Positions 1 to 14,700 of a stretch of 64,000 bases of DNA are shown here, in pieces. Position 1 is the stretch's first letter; each line of letters opens with the position of its first letter. The position numbers and the translations under genes are program-made. The stretch is from Cardiocondyla obscurior (lineage: Eukaryota; Arthropoda; Insecta; Hymenoptera; Formicidae): contig NC_091865.1 in the NCBI RefSeq assembly GCF_019399895.1, forward strand, positions 7,755,001 through 7,819,000, given 5' to 3'. The notes under the pieces are model-generated. The model did not search any database and was not told the origin of the DNA. It saw nothing but the letters and a program-made list of their open reading frames with translations.

Positions 1-775
1 GCGAGAGCATTATCGGTTAGATGCGCGGCCGGTTAATTATTCGAGCGCGAACTGAATGGCGCGATTCGAGCTTGCGTTTCCCCGCGCCGTTTATGACAGT
101 GACAAATGGTCCCTTCGACGATTCATCATCTCCTTCTGGATCTGGTCCCAAGTTGTACGTGCTACACTTTTGACGTGGACGAGTACCAGACAGCGCCTGC
201 GACCGACCCTAAACGTCAGACGGATTTCTTAGCTTCGCACTTTCATTTCCCGCGTCCTTCATTAATTATCTCGTGCTGCGTTCTTTATCATTAAAATATC
301 AAACAATCTCATTAAAAAAATACCCAATAAACTGATTCGATAAATATCACCGCACTTTCCAATTTAACTTTTATTAATAGCTCCGTTATCGACAGCGTTA
401 AAGTTGAAAACGCAATCTTTATTCCGAAAAATTCCCCGGCAATTTTCGCAAAATTTAACAATGGATTTGCCGCATGTATTAATCTGTGCGCACGTGCAAT
501 AAATTATTTCACTCGCGTTCTCAGCAGACAGCGAGAAGATATAATGTAAAGAAGATCGGACGGATTTGAAGAGAGAGAAAGGTATACGTGTCCCAGTGTT
601 GAATTAATGGCTGCGGTCGTATATCTAATCTCTTTTACTCAGATTAGTATAGAGACGAATGATGTGTCATTGGTCTGGTTTGCTCGTACATTATTCGGCA
701 CGTGCCGCGGATGCCGGAAAATCCTCTCGGGATCGCCGAACAATCGTCTAATCACGAATTTCCACCTACGCAAAG

Positions 776-960
776 AGAACGATTTCTTGGAGTATTTTTT
801 TTTTTTTCTATTTATTTGAATTGATTTTTTCCATTCAAACAACGTATTAATGTTTGAAACATTATCTTTATTGACTAAAAAAAGTGCAATTTTGTTTTAT
901 TAAATAATTTTATTTAAAAAAAGCACTTTTGTTTAAAATAATGTTCTTAAATGATTGATA
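776..960 (+). repeat. dispersed repeat, copy 1
   Basis: Aligns by eye with 7491-7677. Shared blocks in the same order are a T-rich run, an ATTCAAACAA block, TCTTTATTGACT, AAAGTGCA, AAAGCACT, GTTTAAAATAAT and TTAAATGAT. The AAAGTGCA and AAAGCACT-type blocks are roughly inverted to one another, so the unit may fold back. It is AT-rich, diverged, and has no coding capacity. The repeat family cannot be named. Confidence 0.6.
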
Positions 961-3289
961 TGTTAATAATGGAATAATGAAGAATTTAAATAACAAAGTT
1001 TCAGATAATTATAAAGTCACGAAATAAAGTAGCCCCGATAAGAGAAAGTGGGATCTTTTCTACTTCATTAAATTTGCATTTGGTGGAACGAGCTAATGTT
1101 ACGGAGTCACTCCGGCTTTCCATTTCCGTAGCAACGATGGCAAACGCGTAATCAAGCGTATCTCGAAAACGAATCTGCTTGTGATCCCTTTCCGAGATTT
1201 TAATACCCATTTTGGCAAGAATTTAAGATCTCGCACAAAAATTTATGTAAATTATTAATACCTATTAATAATACAGAGATAAAAATTTCTCGGTAGTTCT
1301 TTGTGCCGTACGAGTTTCAAGATATCTGGGGATATTTTTATTTGTGGGACTGAGAAGAGAACGACGAATACATTCGCGAGAAAATGCTGTTTAAAGTACA
1401 CACCGGGGGTAGTCGTGCGTATTTGTAAATGCGCGCGTGAATAGATCGTTTCCGATTCGGAAAGGGCTCCAACGACCCTCGATTTTCCCGAATCTTATCG
1501 AGTTTTAAAGATTTCCCCGCTCCCCGTCACTGTTCCTCCGTTCTTCTTTACTTCCTTCTCTTGCATTTCTTTTCGGCCCGCGGATAAAAGTCCGTAAAAT
1601 TAAATATTGATTTTGTTTGTGAATGATGGCGCCTCCTCTTCACATCTCGTTGCGAGGAGATCTACCGCGAGTCTATCACTGTTCGCAAACCAAAATTCAC
1701 TTAAGCAAACTTTAAGAAACCAAAGGGAACCCTCTTTCTACTTTTTCCATAGCGCGTAATGCGACGCGATACAATTTCTGCACCCTATACACGCTAACTC
1801 GACACTGAACCGGAAAAATGGGTGAAAAACTTTCGAATATTAGAAGTGACAAGAGATTAATGATCAATTAAAAAAATTTTTATATATTCGAAGAAAAAGA
1901 TACAATTTATTTTCGGCAATCCTTCTACTTTTTACATAGAATCATATTAACTTGAAGCCTCGCTTGAAGTTTTATCTCTTTCACCATTCAAATTTGGCTA
2001 CTTGATTTAATATTTATTAACCAATTGCGCGTCGCTTCGGTTGATTTATAATTAAATGTCATTACTTGATTACGTTCTTGTAAAACCAGATCTTCTCAAA
2101 TTTTGCATACCACGTCTATTAGATATTTATATTTAATTTTAGCCTGATCTCTCTCTTCGTAGTTGAAGCGAACATTTTGCGGATCCTAGAACGTCGCGTA
2201 CGTTATTGGATTAGCTCGAAGGCGCATTGTATATGAATAACTTTCTCAAACTCGCAGCGTACGTTATCGTGATAATACGATAAGGGCTCCAAGAATTATT
2301 ACGGTCACTAGGAATTTCACTCCTAAAATTCTCCACATAACCACCGTCCGTAAACGGCACCTACGCGCCGACGACGCTACGCCGGATTAATTCATTGAGG
2401 TGGAAATCGATTAATCGACTTTCATTAAGTTAACTCCCTCCTTCTCTCAGCAGTAAGACAAGGCTTGCCAAAAAAAATTAGCTCAACATTAACCCTTTTC
2501 CACCCCCATTTTTAATTTCTTACCAAGTTGTTTGAGCGTTAAATTTGTAAACGCATCTAATTAGCATTTAAGTTTTTTTTTAGTGAACTTTATTTTAGTG
2601 CCAATGCCCCCTCATCGGTCTCATAGTCCCCCTTGGCTAACTTAATAAGGGTGATTAATCGAGCTACGAGCGTGTCGCGCGAAGAGTTATTTTCGATCAC
2701 GTTTACCTCCACCTCGTTAAACATTAAGAGGAAATCTGATTAAGTTATCGGTAAAATAATACGTTATTACACGGTGATTCAGTGTACGAAGCTTATCACA
2801 AATGCATCGCTGCGGCGTTCGCCGTTGACGCGAACGCTGACTGTTAAGTTCTTCCTCGCCTAATGAATACTTCCGGCGGCGTGGATACTCGCCGTCTTGA
2901 ATCGAAGAGATAGAACGAGCAGCAGTGAAATCGTATAAGAACGGCATGTACTCGAATAATGAAGCATATTTACGAAAAGAAAGGCAAAGATTACGCCGCA
3001 TCGAAGGTGGCCCAGCGCGGAATTGCATTAATTAGAAAATTTCGTAGCAATTGTTATCGTTAACCCAGGACGTCAGATTTGTCGCTTTACGAGCGGCATC
3101 CCCTTACGAGAGCGTGCACCGAAAGAAGCATGCTATTCCCGGATCTAGCCATAATTTTTTAATACGTCCAACGATAAATACGATAAATTAAATTATGTGT
3201 ATAATTGGCTCGATCGTGTCGTTAGAAATATCAGAGAATTATGGTTGGGTCCGTGATTACATGTTTCTCTCAATGTACCAGAGCACGCA

Positions 3290-3700
3290 GCTTATCGTGC
3301 CGAGAACGCCGGCGACGGCGCCGCGCGCGCAAGGCGCGCATGTGACGTACGCGCCCGACGCAACTCCAACTCCGGACGTCGCCGCTGGCCGCTGCCGCGG
3401 ACGTGACTTCCCCTCAGTAGTCCGTGAAACGCGACCGGAGCGTCGTTACGACGTCCTCCCGCACCTCCTCCCCTGCGAGAACGCACGCGGGATTCGTAAT
3501 TCCGCGATCCCGTGTCACATTGATCCGCGTCGGCGTTGCCCTCGCGGAAAGATCGTCCCGCAGTGTTCCACGACGTATAAATTTCATCGGCGGGAGACAA
3601 GCGGGTGTACCGGGGTGCGAAGGGGCGCGTTACGGTTCTGGGGGATATTCGGACCGATTCCCGCGGCTGTCGAAGTCCGTTGAGAAAAGTGCATAGTTAC
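3290..3700 (+). promoter_or_regulatory. CpG-rich block, candidate distal promoter
   Basis: A sharply GC- and CpG-rich stretch inside AT-richer DNA. It contains a CRE-half-site-like GTGACGTACG near 3341, an initiator-like CTCAGTAGT near 3413, and a TATA-like ACGTATAAAT near 3571. It lies 5 kb upstream of the first coding exon of the PLEKHH-like gene on the same strand. Function is inference only, since insect promoters are not defined by CpG content. Confidence 0.3.
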
Positions 3701-6700
3701 GTTCGTCTACAATTTCATGATACTTTCAACGAACGTAGCCGTCTCGATCTCTCTCGTAAGACTCGAGTCGATTACACTCGTCGTTGGAAATGTTATAAAA
3801 TTGTAACTGCTCAATTTTTCTTTTATTTGTTCGAATGAATGTGAAAAAAAAAGTTCTAAGAACGATCCTGCTGGACGATTATTTAAATATCGTGGCGATT
3901 ACGTATTTGATATCACTTCCTTCGGTTGTTTAATTAACGGGATATACCAAGTAAAATGTTTCATTGTTTTGCCCCGACGCGTTACCTCGTAGCTTTATTT
4001 TCTGGTACCAACAAACGTAATCGGATTGAAGCACTATATTCAGATGAAGTACAGCGAAGCATGTGTCGCAATTTAACGCTAGAGTTAGTGTACTGTTAAA
4101 TGAATTCTGAGGTAGTCGTAGTATATCGCGCGATAAATACGATTATCGCGTAAGCGGTGTACTTAATTTAAAATTTAAATTATTAATGGCTGTTACGTGC
4201 AAATGGCGGCAGTTCGTTGTATCAAATTCGTCTTGCTCGAGATAAAAGTATTAATCGCAGGGCGGTAATATTACTTTTGTCATTATTAGGTACAGAAATT
4301 ATCACGTATAGAAAGCGCACAAAGACGGGAACTAATCTCTTTAGATAATCTTAAATTATCTTCCTTTGTGAGCGCAAACATCATTTCTAGAAGTGGCTGC
4401 GGCGTCTGAACGGCGATGTTGAGGCAATTAGTAGGTTCTTTTACCGTGGCGACGTCAATTAGTTGTTAAATCACGTCGAATGAAATCGGGAAATCAAAAG
4501 AGGGCTTTCAATCGCGATAATTTGGTTTGGTTTAGTTTACAAAGTACATACGGGCCATTCCGGTGCTAAATCAATTGATGTCAATTTTAATACCGCGATG
4601 TTTTTCAACGAGTCACGGCGATTGATACATTCGCGAGTGGAGCTCGTCGTTAAGAAATTTTAATTATTGGGCCACAATGGCAATTTTTAGTTTAATTATT
4701 CGATCGTAAAAGAAGGAGGATTAAAGTATTGCGAGATTATTAAAGAACAGTTGTGCAGAAGTACAATTTTGCCTCGGTAAATGCATTTAAGTGCACGCGC
4801 AAAGGAAAACCACGTATCTTTCTCATCGGAATGCAAATACGATAGCGATTTACGATGCACGAACAGTTGTTTCACGCTACAGCATTCCTAGCCTAGTGTT
4901 ATCAGAAAATATTGCTGATTCTTGTTAATTTAATTCCATGAAAGTTGACGTGTTATTAAGTCTTTCTGGAAAGGAAAAAAAAAGAAAGAGATTTGTTAAA
5001 TCTGTTATAAATAATTTGCTAAAACTTGAAGTTCATTGTGTGCTTTATCGTGAATTGCAAAGAAAATACTTGTTTTTTTTTTTTTTTCTTTTAAATTTTA
5101 ATCTCAGCAAGACGTAGTATGTGTGAAGCAAAGTGTATTATAACGAAACGAGTAAAGTTATAACAATAGATCGCTTGAATTGATTTTTCTTTAAAAAGAA
5201 TAACGAAGTTTTAATTTAAAATAAATACGTTCTCGCGAAACAGGCAAGTCTTGCAGCAGTTATACCGTACAACGAATGCAGTACATAAATGAAAATTATG
5301 GATGTGCCTTTTAATTCGCTTTAGTAAGCTGTACCTACTTATACGGTTCTTAATCCGCAAGATTATTTCTGAGCGTAATTACACGAAAAGATATCGTGGT
5401 AAAACTTGAGTGGAACTATAATAAACGATATGATTTTCTTAGCTTTTTTTTTCTGGTCAATCCGTCTTATTAAAATTTTACTCGATTATTCCGACGCGCT
5501 TCTGATATAAAGCTACACCGCCGCATTGTACTGCAATTAATCAAAAGTTTGTTCTAGTTGCGTGTGCAATTACTTTTAGGACTTGTTACACAATTAATTG
5601 CGAGGTCAAAATCCACTCGTTTCACTTTGAGGCATTATAAGTACAGTTTGCAGCTCGCGAAAATCATCAGAATCTTTGTATGTCATCGCTTTCACTTATC
5701 GTACTTTTATTCCTGGAATAGTATCTCTTTACATCATTAATGCAATGCTGCATTACCTTTTGTTTTGTATTTTTACTCGTTTTACTTTTTCTTATCGTTC
5801 TTGAAGGAATTTAATTTCCCGAGTGGAATAAATATCTCTTCCCCTCCTTTTAAATGTCGTGTTTGCGATATAAATCTCGGGAATAGGGACAAACGAAAAA
5901 AATTAAGGCTCGCGGAATTAGAATCTTAAAAATGTTTACGATGAAATAATTAAAGCTGTGCGTTTCGTATTCTTACGCAGAATTCAAATTTCTTTCAATA
6001 TTTTATCTAAATGTAAAATTCCACAAATTAAAAGAAACACTGTCGCGAAAAGATAGAGTTACTTTTCTCCGCTTCCACGGTAAACTCGCGGAACATCCTT
6101 CTTCCGAGTAGGTTTCGATGAAATAATTTGAAAAGTTTAAGACTTTTAAATTATCATTTTTCAGTGAAGAATTTCGAGCACGTTTCCGGGAATTTATTTG
6201 AAAATTTTAAATGCACTTTTCGGCTTAAAGATTACCGTTGCAAGCGGACTGTTGCGCTAATCGTAGCTTTACGTCGAACAAAGTGCTGCTTGAATTTTTT
6301 TTTTCTTCCTCCGGAAAATCACGCGGGCTTTTCGCCCTTTGATCAAAGGGCTAACCTATGTATTCGCTCGCAAGAGAGAGAGTTAAAAGCCGCCGACGCG
6401 CGGTATCTATTCCAGGTGGCATCAGTCGCCGGCGCATTCAGGACCGACCTCCTCTTTTTCAATTAACCTTTGATCATGGGGCATCGTGATATATAGATCG
6501 TGCGTGTGTGCCGCCTCGTCGGTGACCGCTGGTCGGAGTTGTTGGAGGTTCAAACGAGCGTCACTCGATAAAGGGACGAGCAACGCGCACACTTATGTCA
6601 ATGGAACAAAAATCTCGGTCGATCGAAATCACGTGTCGCTCGGCTCGTGCGAACGGGATGCACCTGGAAAAGCTGATCCGCAGCATCCAGCGCCGTTTAC

Positions 6701-7490
6701 GCTTTTCCCTCCGAGTTTCGAATTTTTATTACAACTCCCGTCTCCGAAGAAATTTAAGCGAGGACTCGTTCGTTTGATTGTCGATCTATCTTCGTCGTGC
6801 ATATATAGACAGAGATGGATGCGACGTTCCGGAACTTACTTTTCGATTTTAAAGTCAGATATTCCTGTCAATTTAGGATCGATCGGACTTTCAATACCAC
6901 CGCATTGAGAAGTTGGTAATAAAAGCTGAAACGAATGTTTCAACGTATGTACGTGCAAGGTCGTCGGTTATCTGACTGTATTTTCTCTTTTTTTTTTATT
7001 GTTTCGTTTTTTTTTTTTTTACCTCGGCGAAATAACCGATTATCTGGTTTTAATTTTACGGTGATTTTGCTTGTTTAACTATTGACGTAACGCAGTAACT
7101 AGTAGATAGTGAAGCCTCTCACAGCCAATATTGCGTGCGAGCTTATCTCGTGCGGGAAAATAATAAAACTACCGCGCGCAGGCAGCAAGAAATTACGGGA
7201 GCTAACTTTTCCGCGTTAACCGCTCTTCTCCTTTGATACTCTTCAGCTTTTTACAGCACGATAGCGCGACAGACAGATCGTTGTCGATGATCTCGGCTTC
7301 TATTTGCTCGCCAAATATCGAGACGAATCGAACTTTAACGAGGGACGAACGGCGAAAGTGAACCGCGCTCACGATGATTGGTATTACCGAAAGGGGGAAT
7401 AAATATTGATCCTTCTATCAGCGACCCGCGCAAATTACACGTCGACAGGATCGCCGCGGCTACATTTCGTCCGGCGTCGGGCAGAGGGGA

Positions 7491-7677
7491 CGGTTTCTTT
7501 GAAAATTTCTTCTTTATTTGCTTTAATTTATTTGTTCTATTCAAACAATATTTATGATATTACACGAAGTATCTTTATTGACTGAAAACAAAAGTGCAGT
7601 TACGTTGCATTAAAGTATAGTAATGGAATGAGAAAAAGCACTAGTTTAAAATAATTTTTTAATTAAATGATATTTTA
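7491..7677 (+). repeat. dispersed repeat, copy 2
   Basis: Second copy of the unit at 776-960, same orientation, about 6.7 kb downstream. The block order is conserved with small insertions and deletions, for example TTATTGACTGAAAACAAAAG here against TTATTGACTAAAAAAAG in copy 1. Confidence 0.6.
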
Positions 7678-7898
7678 CCGGATTATATAAAGTAACGTTC
7701 GGTGAAATAAAACATCTCTGAATAAAAATAAACGAGTTCATTATTCTGCTGTGAAAATTGCTAAAAATACCCTTCATATGAAGCATGTCCCTTTCAGCCC
7801 TTTGTCGAATAGGTATGAAACGCATCTTTTCTGTTTAGTCTGTGTCTCAATTAGTCGAAAACGAACGTGTACAATCTTCAAGAACGCATGTACGCACA

Positions 7899-7920
7899 AA
7901 CACACACACACACACACACC
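7899..7920. repeat. (CA)n microsatellite
   Basis: About ten uninterrupted CA units followed by a C run. Confidence 0.95.
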
Positions 7921-8714
7921 ACCCCCGTCATATTTTCTTTCTCAATTGTCCGTGAAGTGCCGCGTCGACTGTAACCGCGCGTCGTGAAGGGCGACAGGCG
8001 GTTGGCAGGAAACGGCGGCGTTTCTTTCTCCTGGAAATCGCGCCTTTCGGGACTCCCAAAGCGAGGCTTAAAAATACCCCGCGTCCGAAAATAGTCGCGC
8101 AGAGAGCGACGATCCCGACGACGGTCCTCGATGACGACACCGCGTCACGGTGGCCCCATCGCCCTCATCGAAAGATCAACCCTTCCATCTCGTTGTTTCG
8201 CAAACCACATCTCCAATCCCTTAATCCACGGCAAGAGATGTCTCTCAAATCTTCTACCACAAAATCCCACAGAAAATGTACTTTCACACAGTGACCTAAT
8301 ACACAAACGCGTTTAGTAGAAATCGATAATGCGACACAAAAGGTGTCCCTGCCAAATATTTAAAACGAGCGCAAAAGGAATCCTAAGGGAGGGAAAAAAA
8401 ACTGAGTTTTTGAAGAATAAATCTGTTCACAGCAGCTGTTTGTTAAAAACTTTTAGCTTTTGACATTTAATCGAGAATTCGAGCATATCTGTCAGACATA
8501 TCTGTCTGCTTGGACAGTTATTGGGAATAATTTCGATTATTCGACGGTCATTGGCGACGCGTGAGAAATGATGGCGATTACGAGGTGATAAGTTTCGACC
8601 GCGACGGTATTCGTGACGTTCGATGAAATCATTGCGACTGAACGATTTCGATTAGTGCGGGCAACGATTCTCTCCCCGAATCCCGGCGACTCGTCTGGAG
8701 TTGATAAATTGCCA

Positions 8715-11700
8715 ATGATGCAACCTGTACAAACCGAGAACAACAACTCCGCTCTGGACATGGAATCGTTCGAAGAGATGCTTCGCAAGGTAAAGCAATA
8801 TCGTAAATAGATAGTTTTGCGACAGGCAAATGTAGCATGGCCTGTTCCGTTAGCTCTTCCACGACTGTTAGCGCGGAACCTGTAATTTTATATAAACGAA
8901 ACGTCGATCTCGAGTGTGGTTAGCAAGATTTTACGTCGAATATTGAGAAAAGCTTACAAAGACTGCCCTAAGCCGTGTAATACTCGCGATTAAAATTGAG
9001 ATTTGATCAATTAAAGTAAAAGTTTACTAAACTTGATATTAGTTTTCCTTCTAATCCGTTGAGTTTCAACTCAATCTCAATTTCAATCTCCAGCTTGATG
9101 CACTCTTTGGAAAGGTTCGGTTAAGGAATGACGAGCATCGGTAACGTAATCTCGAGCGTTTAGCTTTCCCGTATGTTTGTTCTACCTAAGCGTAAGAAAA
9201 TTTTTCCCGTGAGGGAAAAAAGGGGGAAGGATTATCCGAAAAAAAGTCACGCACAAAAGAGTCTTCGCTAGATAGGAAATGGGTTTTTAACTGCAGCGGC
9301 TTTCTCTAATGTATTCCGTCGGGCATCGCTGAATGGACCACTTAGCGCGAGCGTCCACACCTCGCCACACGTGTGGATATTCGTATATACGGCGTGTGCA
9401 GTATTAAAGTGAGTTTTCTAGCAGCGCGTTAATGGCCACTTGGACGAAATCGTCCAAAAAAGTGGGTAAGAAATTGTAAAAAGCAGCCAGTTTTTCCCCC
9501 CGACAATTAAATCTGTATATTTTTCTTTTATCTAAAAAAATTCTACCTCACACTTGACATTTACTAAAACAAATGTGGAGGATTAAACTGAAAAGGGAAA
9601 AAAAGTTTTGTAAGTTTATTTTTATTTAATAAAAGGAATTACTTTGTTAAATAAAAACCAGTCGTTCCCTCGACGAAGTTTTGATGTAACATTTATTTGA
9701 TTGAAAGAGAAACGAAAAGTAATTTCTCTCTCTTTGAAAATGTGATTTGAATAATTTAAATTGTCGGAGAAGTTTGAAGCGAGATCTTGGCGGAATAAAA
9801 TGTTGTTAATTCGAAGTGATTAAAAGCTGGATATCGTTTGTCTCATTGAGCTAAGTGTGGCCAACGTTTATAACTTTTCTCCGGCATTAATTTTGTCTCA
9901 TGCAGCCATTCTCTTATTGTAATGTAATCTGAGAGGAAATTTTTCACCGCCTACTGTTCTCCGCATGGGCACAAGTGTCGCGAAACAAACGAATTTCAGA
10001 TGTAAAACTAGCGTGAAGCCTAGGTTTATGCTGTGCCGTCTGTACAGCTGTCATACGCAAGTGTCACAAATAAATGTCAAATAAAAAGCTAGCCGGGAAG
10101 CTAAGTTTACGTTTTACGGCGTGACATTTTTATCCGACACGTATCTCGCCCCTCGTTACCGGCGTAATAATGCCGAGTGCGGCGGAAAAGACGGTCGGTG
10201 CGCGATTGCTGCATCATCGGTTCGTTGACCGAACTTTAAACAGTTTATAGCCGAGAAATGAAATAAAAATTTGCGCGGACACCTCAAGGGTTAATTCCTA
10301 GCTGCTTTTAGACTGCATCGCGCCGGATACGACGATAATCGGCGCGATACTAACCTAGTGGGATGTATTTTGCAACCCCATACTTTTCTCATTTTACAAC
10401 GATTACTTTTTTCTCTAAAAACGTAAAAAAAAAGCGTTACTATCCAACGTTGTTCATGTATAGAACACGAGCAACGATGAATAATATTAAGCAAAAAGGA
10501 AAAATAATAATTAGTTTTATTATTTATAGGATAATTAATTAATATGTCCTTTTACGTACTAAATTTTGACGCAGCCACCGGAGGGTCAAGCGGACCGACC
10601 CGTGGCCGTGTTCCGTCCGTCCGGCTGCGATCTTTCGGGAATTATAATGCAAAATAAATTCGCGATACGGCCCTAGCGGAAGGGTTACGGAATAATAATT
10701 CGGCGAGCGCGTTTTCCGCTCGCGGGATGTATAACTCTATAACTCGCGGATGGAATGCATAATTCAACGTGCATTTGCATAGCGGGATGCGCCGCCGTGA
10801 GCGGCGTCGTGCGGTAACGTAAACTGAAGCTTAAATAACGTCGCGCATGTATATATATATACATATATACGCTGCTGCGTTTTCGTATCGTACGTACGTA
10901 CGTACGTGCGGGGGCCGTAACGTGGCGCCGTTTGGCCGCGAAAATGGAACAGTTAATTGTCCTTCCGTTACCGTGCAATTACGTTTGTCGCGCGGGATAA
11001 TGCCGTTTATCGTGTCTACCCGCCAGTGGCGTAATTACTTTTGTAATTAGTATTTCTTGGGGGAGTCGCGCGCGAATCTTGAGCGACAAGGTCTCGGAGT
11101 GTCCCGGCGCGCGGACCCCGACTCCAATCTCGATTCTCCGGTTTCTCTTTTTAATTTCATTGTTTCGCAGATACGATCGGTGGGCGCCGGGCGGAAACCC
11201 ACGGATTCTCGCATCCGTGGTAAAGTACGAAAGCGCGCGTCAGGCTCTCTCCGGCTAATGCACCCTCCGGCAGATATATACGCAATCTGAAACCGCCGGC
11301 CGAATTAACCAACGTTGCCTACTGCTCGCGATATTAACTAGAAACTCGTATCCAATCGGACGAGTAATGGTAATAAGCCCTTCTTCGTTCGACCTTCGAC
11401 ACTTGGTATCATTTTGCCCTTCGTATTCGCGATATCTTCGATATCTCTGATCTGCTTTTTCTGATTCGTGATATTCAGCCGGTCATAAACGGATCCTTTT
11501 CCTGGCGGAAACGAGCCGCCGGGTGTATCGAGGGCGGGCTAAGCGAGAAAGCGTTCCGGAAGGGACGGCCGAGCTTTATCGGCAAACAGACGTCCGCGAG
11601 TTTCACGTAACGGCGGGGACGTAAGAACCCCCCGAAGAAGGGTAAGCCTTCCCTTGGCGGAAAGCTTTTTCGGTTGCTGGCCTAAGCGGCTTTCCGTTTT

Positions 11701-14700
11701 GCGGCAAGGATGCGTATTATCGACCTTCTCCGCCGCCTCCCTCCGCGATTGGTCGAAAAATATAAATCCTGACCGTCAAACACACTGACGGGTCGACAGG
11801 GTAGATTTCTCATGGTACGCTGAAGACGACAGGAATAAAAAGGAGTTGAGAATATTTTTGTTGTACCTGAATGGTACCGGGAAGAAAAAAGAAAGACATT
11901 CTTTAGAAAACCAATTTATCGTGCATGATTGATCTCGCTGTAATCTCTACCGATATCGTTTATTAAAGCCGGCTTTTTTTTATTTGTCAATAGTTAATTA
12001 ATATTTGAAAAGAAATAGGAAAAAATATGTATAATGAAATTAATTTAATACAGCTTGTTAATTATTTAATATTATTAATTTTTAGTGATAAAATAGAGAG
12101 TTACTAATATAGAGATCACGCGATATCGAAGCTATTTTGTTCGATTTACGTATTATTAACTAGATAAAACTCGAACGTCGTATTAGATCGGCTGGCGACG
12201 AAGCAACGGGTCTCAGTGCGCAGCGATCGGTAGAAGTTTCCCGCAGCTTTCAGCGAACTTTTCCGCACTTTTCGTCGGTGACGTACAGCCCGAAAACGCC
12301 GACGGCACGATTTCGCGCTTCCGCGTAAGGGCGCATTCACAGCTTGGAAAAGCGAAAAGGCAGAAATCAATCGAGACTCGCTCGCTGCTAATCATCTAAC
12401 GACGTTGCTTCAGTTGTACGGTTTTTTTAAATACTTATTTTATTTATTTTATTTTAATGGAGTCATAAAATTATTTTATTCTTAAAATAATATGTAAGCT
12501 AATATTTATTTGTGTTAATAAAAAAGAAATCAAATTGCCGTGTTTTCTCAAGCGTCGCTCGACTACTTAAAACCGTGTATATTTTTTATATTTAATACAT
12601 TTTTCGAATGCAAAACAATTTTTCTCACCGCGTACTGCTACTATAAACGTTAGTTTTGATTGTTCACTGCATTTCCTTCCGGGTTTCCGCTAAGGGTTGA
12701 ATGCGCCCTAAGATCTCGCGCGCGCGCGTACGAAAGAAACTACGGCGAACGGCCGCTGCTATCCACTTCCTACCCCTCAGGCCGTGAAGCGTAAAAGGGC
12801 AATAAAACACACGGGACGCATCTGGGTTACGAGCTTTACAAGGCACTAGCTTCTTTCTTTATCTCGTGCCGGGGCCATCACTTCGGCCCTAAGCGATTTC
12901 TCGAACGTCTCCTCCGCTCCGCGTCTCCCTGTAACCTTCTCCGTGTCAGCTTGTCGCCGTTACACACCCGTGGATAGATCTTTCTACAACTTGGACACTT
13001 CTGCTCTATAATGTAACGGACGTAATTTTGACGTCAAACCGGTAATTTCGACTTTCACCCGTGCCTACTACTTCGTCTTACTTTTTCTCATTTTTTATCT
13101 AAGAAAACTTGTTACCCGCTCGAACATCTTCAAGGCGTTCTTTTCATTGACTTGGCGCAGAGATACGTTCGTAAATCCAGTGGATATATTTTTATTTGTA
13201 TTAATGTACGTAGGATTGGTTTTTAAACTGATTACTTATTTTTTTTGTCTTACGATGTTTGCTCTTTAATGGGGGATTTTTTTTTTTTTTCCTCTCTTGA
13301 AAACCGCAAAAATCGTAGCGCGGTGTCGTGAAATGTATAGAGGTTGCCGGCGAAAAAATCTCGTGCGCTTTCCTTCATAACTATGATACAGACGACGGGG
13401 CGGCGACACCACCATCCGATGACGATACTTCCATCGGTCGTCTCGCGAATAAATGTCGCAGTTACGCGGATTGCACTGGGAATTGGGCACGTAGGCGCGC
13501 GCGCGCGCACGTTTCCGTTCTTGCGGCGGGATGCACCGGCGGGTGCAATAACGATAACGCGGACGATCGTAGTAACGTCCGCCACAGCGTTACGTGACGA
13601 TGACGAGCGGCGGCATTACGGGCCACGATAATAAAGAGATACGAGAATTAGTTCGGCTGGACGATGGCCCGTTTATCCCTCTCGTACATTCCGAGTATTT
13701 CCCACGGCGGAAAACGCGGATGCGTATTCTCTTGATATCAGAGATTGTTATCCGTAGGAAACAAATAGGGAAAATTTGCCTCCGATGTTCTTTTCCCAAA
13801 TGTATTTAATTATTATGCGTTTCTATTCCAATTATTCTGCCCGTGCAACCGGAATTTGACTGAATTTTACAGCTTTCCACGCGGGTAAATAAGTTTGATA
13901 CGGTGAGATGTGGGAAAATCGGCGGAATCTCGATTTCGCTGTGTCGACATAATTCGCGGCCGTGACCCTTCGTGGTGAAACCGCTCTCGTACCCCTTTCC
14001 CAGGGGCTGGCATAGTTTAATATACAAGGCACGGGAGAGCGATCCGGCTTCTCGACCCCGGGATTTCGTTATAAATAAGGGTCGCGCGCTCGCCCTGCGG
14101 TGCCGCAGAAGAAGAAACGCTAACGCACGAGGTGCTAACCGTTATACGTTCTCGTTTTCGCCGAGCTAATTCCACCGGCCATTACTCTTCTCCGTCGTAC
14201 CGCGAGAGCAAGTCGAGGGTATGCTCGATACAGAGCCGCGATCTTTTCGTAACAAGCAGGAAAATTGAATCGATCGAGAAAGGTGCTTATCGGCAAAGGT
14301 CGTGAGCATTCGTATCGCATTTAGATTATCTACTTTCTACAGGTTTCGATTACAATCGTGTTTAATAATAATTCAGAAGCATGTCAAGAGGGAAAGGAAT
14401 AAGGAAAAAGAAAATAGTACGTAAATCACGTAGCCGGAAGTAATTTCTGCTTTTGTGAGTTTTTTTTTTTCTTTCTTCCTGCCAACTGGGAGAAAAGAAA
14501 AGCAAGCCGGACTGCCGTTCCTTTTCCGATCCGACGCCCTTTCCTCTTCCGTACTTTTCGTGATTCTCCCTGGCCGCACGCGACAACATCGGCAACCGGC
14601 CATAAATTTTCCGCGTACAAAGCGAACGAAATTCAAGAAAGTACCCGGGCTTCCGCGTCTCGCGTCACGCGAGCCACCGATAACATTAACGAGAGCCAAT

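Larger units (their letters stand above)
1..8588. other. gene-free upstream region of the PLEKHH-like gene
   Basis: No exon with recognisable protein similarity or consistent splice phase was found here on either strand. Short open frames occur only where the DNA is GC-rich and do not resemble known proteins. The region contains a diverged repeat in two copies (776-960 and 7491-7677), a CpG-rich block at 3290-3700, a CA microsatellite at 7899-7920 and several T runs. It may hold untranslated 5' exons and the distal promoter of the gene that starts coding at 8715, but nothing in the sequence proves that. Confidence 0.6.

Noticed and set aside
3195..3683. 162-residue open frame (+)
   Set aside because: Lies in a CpG-rich block where stops are scarce on both strands, overlaps an antisense frame of 102 residues, has low-complexity Arg/Pro-rich translation and no recognisable domain.
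4108..4128. let-7-like string TGAGGTAGTCGTAGTATA
   Set aside because: The seed matches let-7 but the 3' half does not, and the flanking sequence does not fold into a convincing precursor with a complementary arm.
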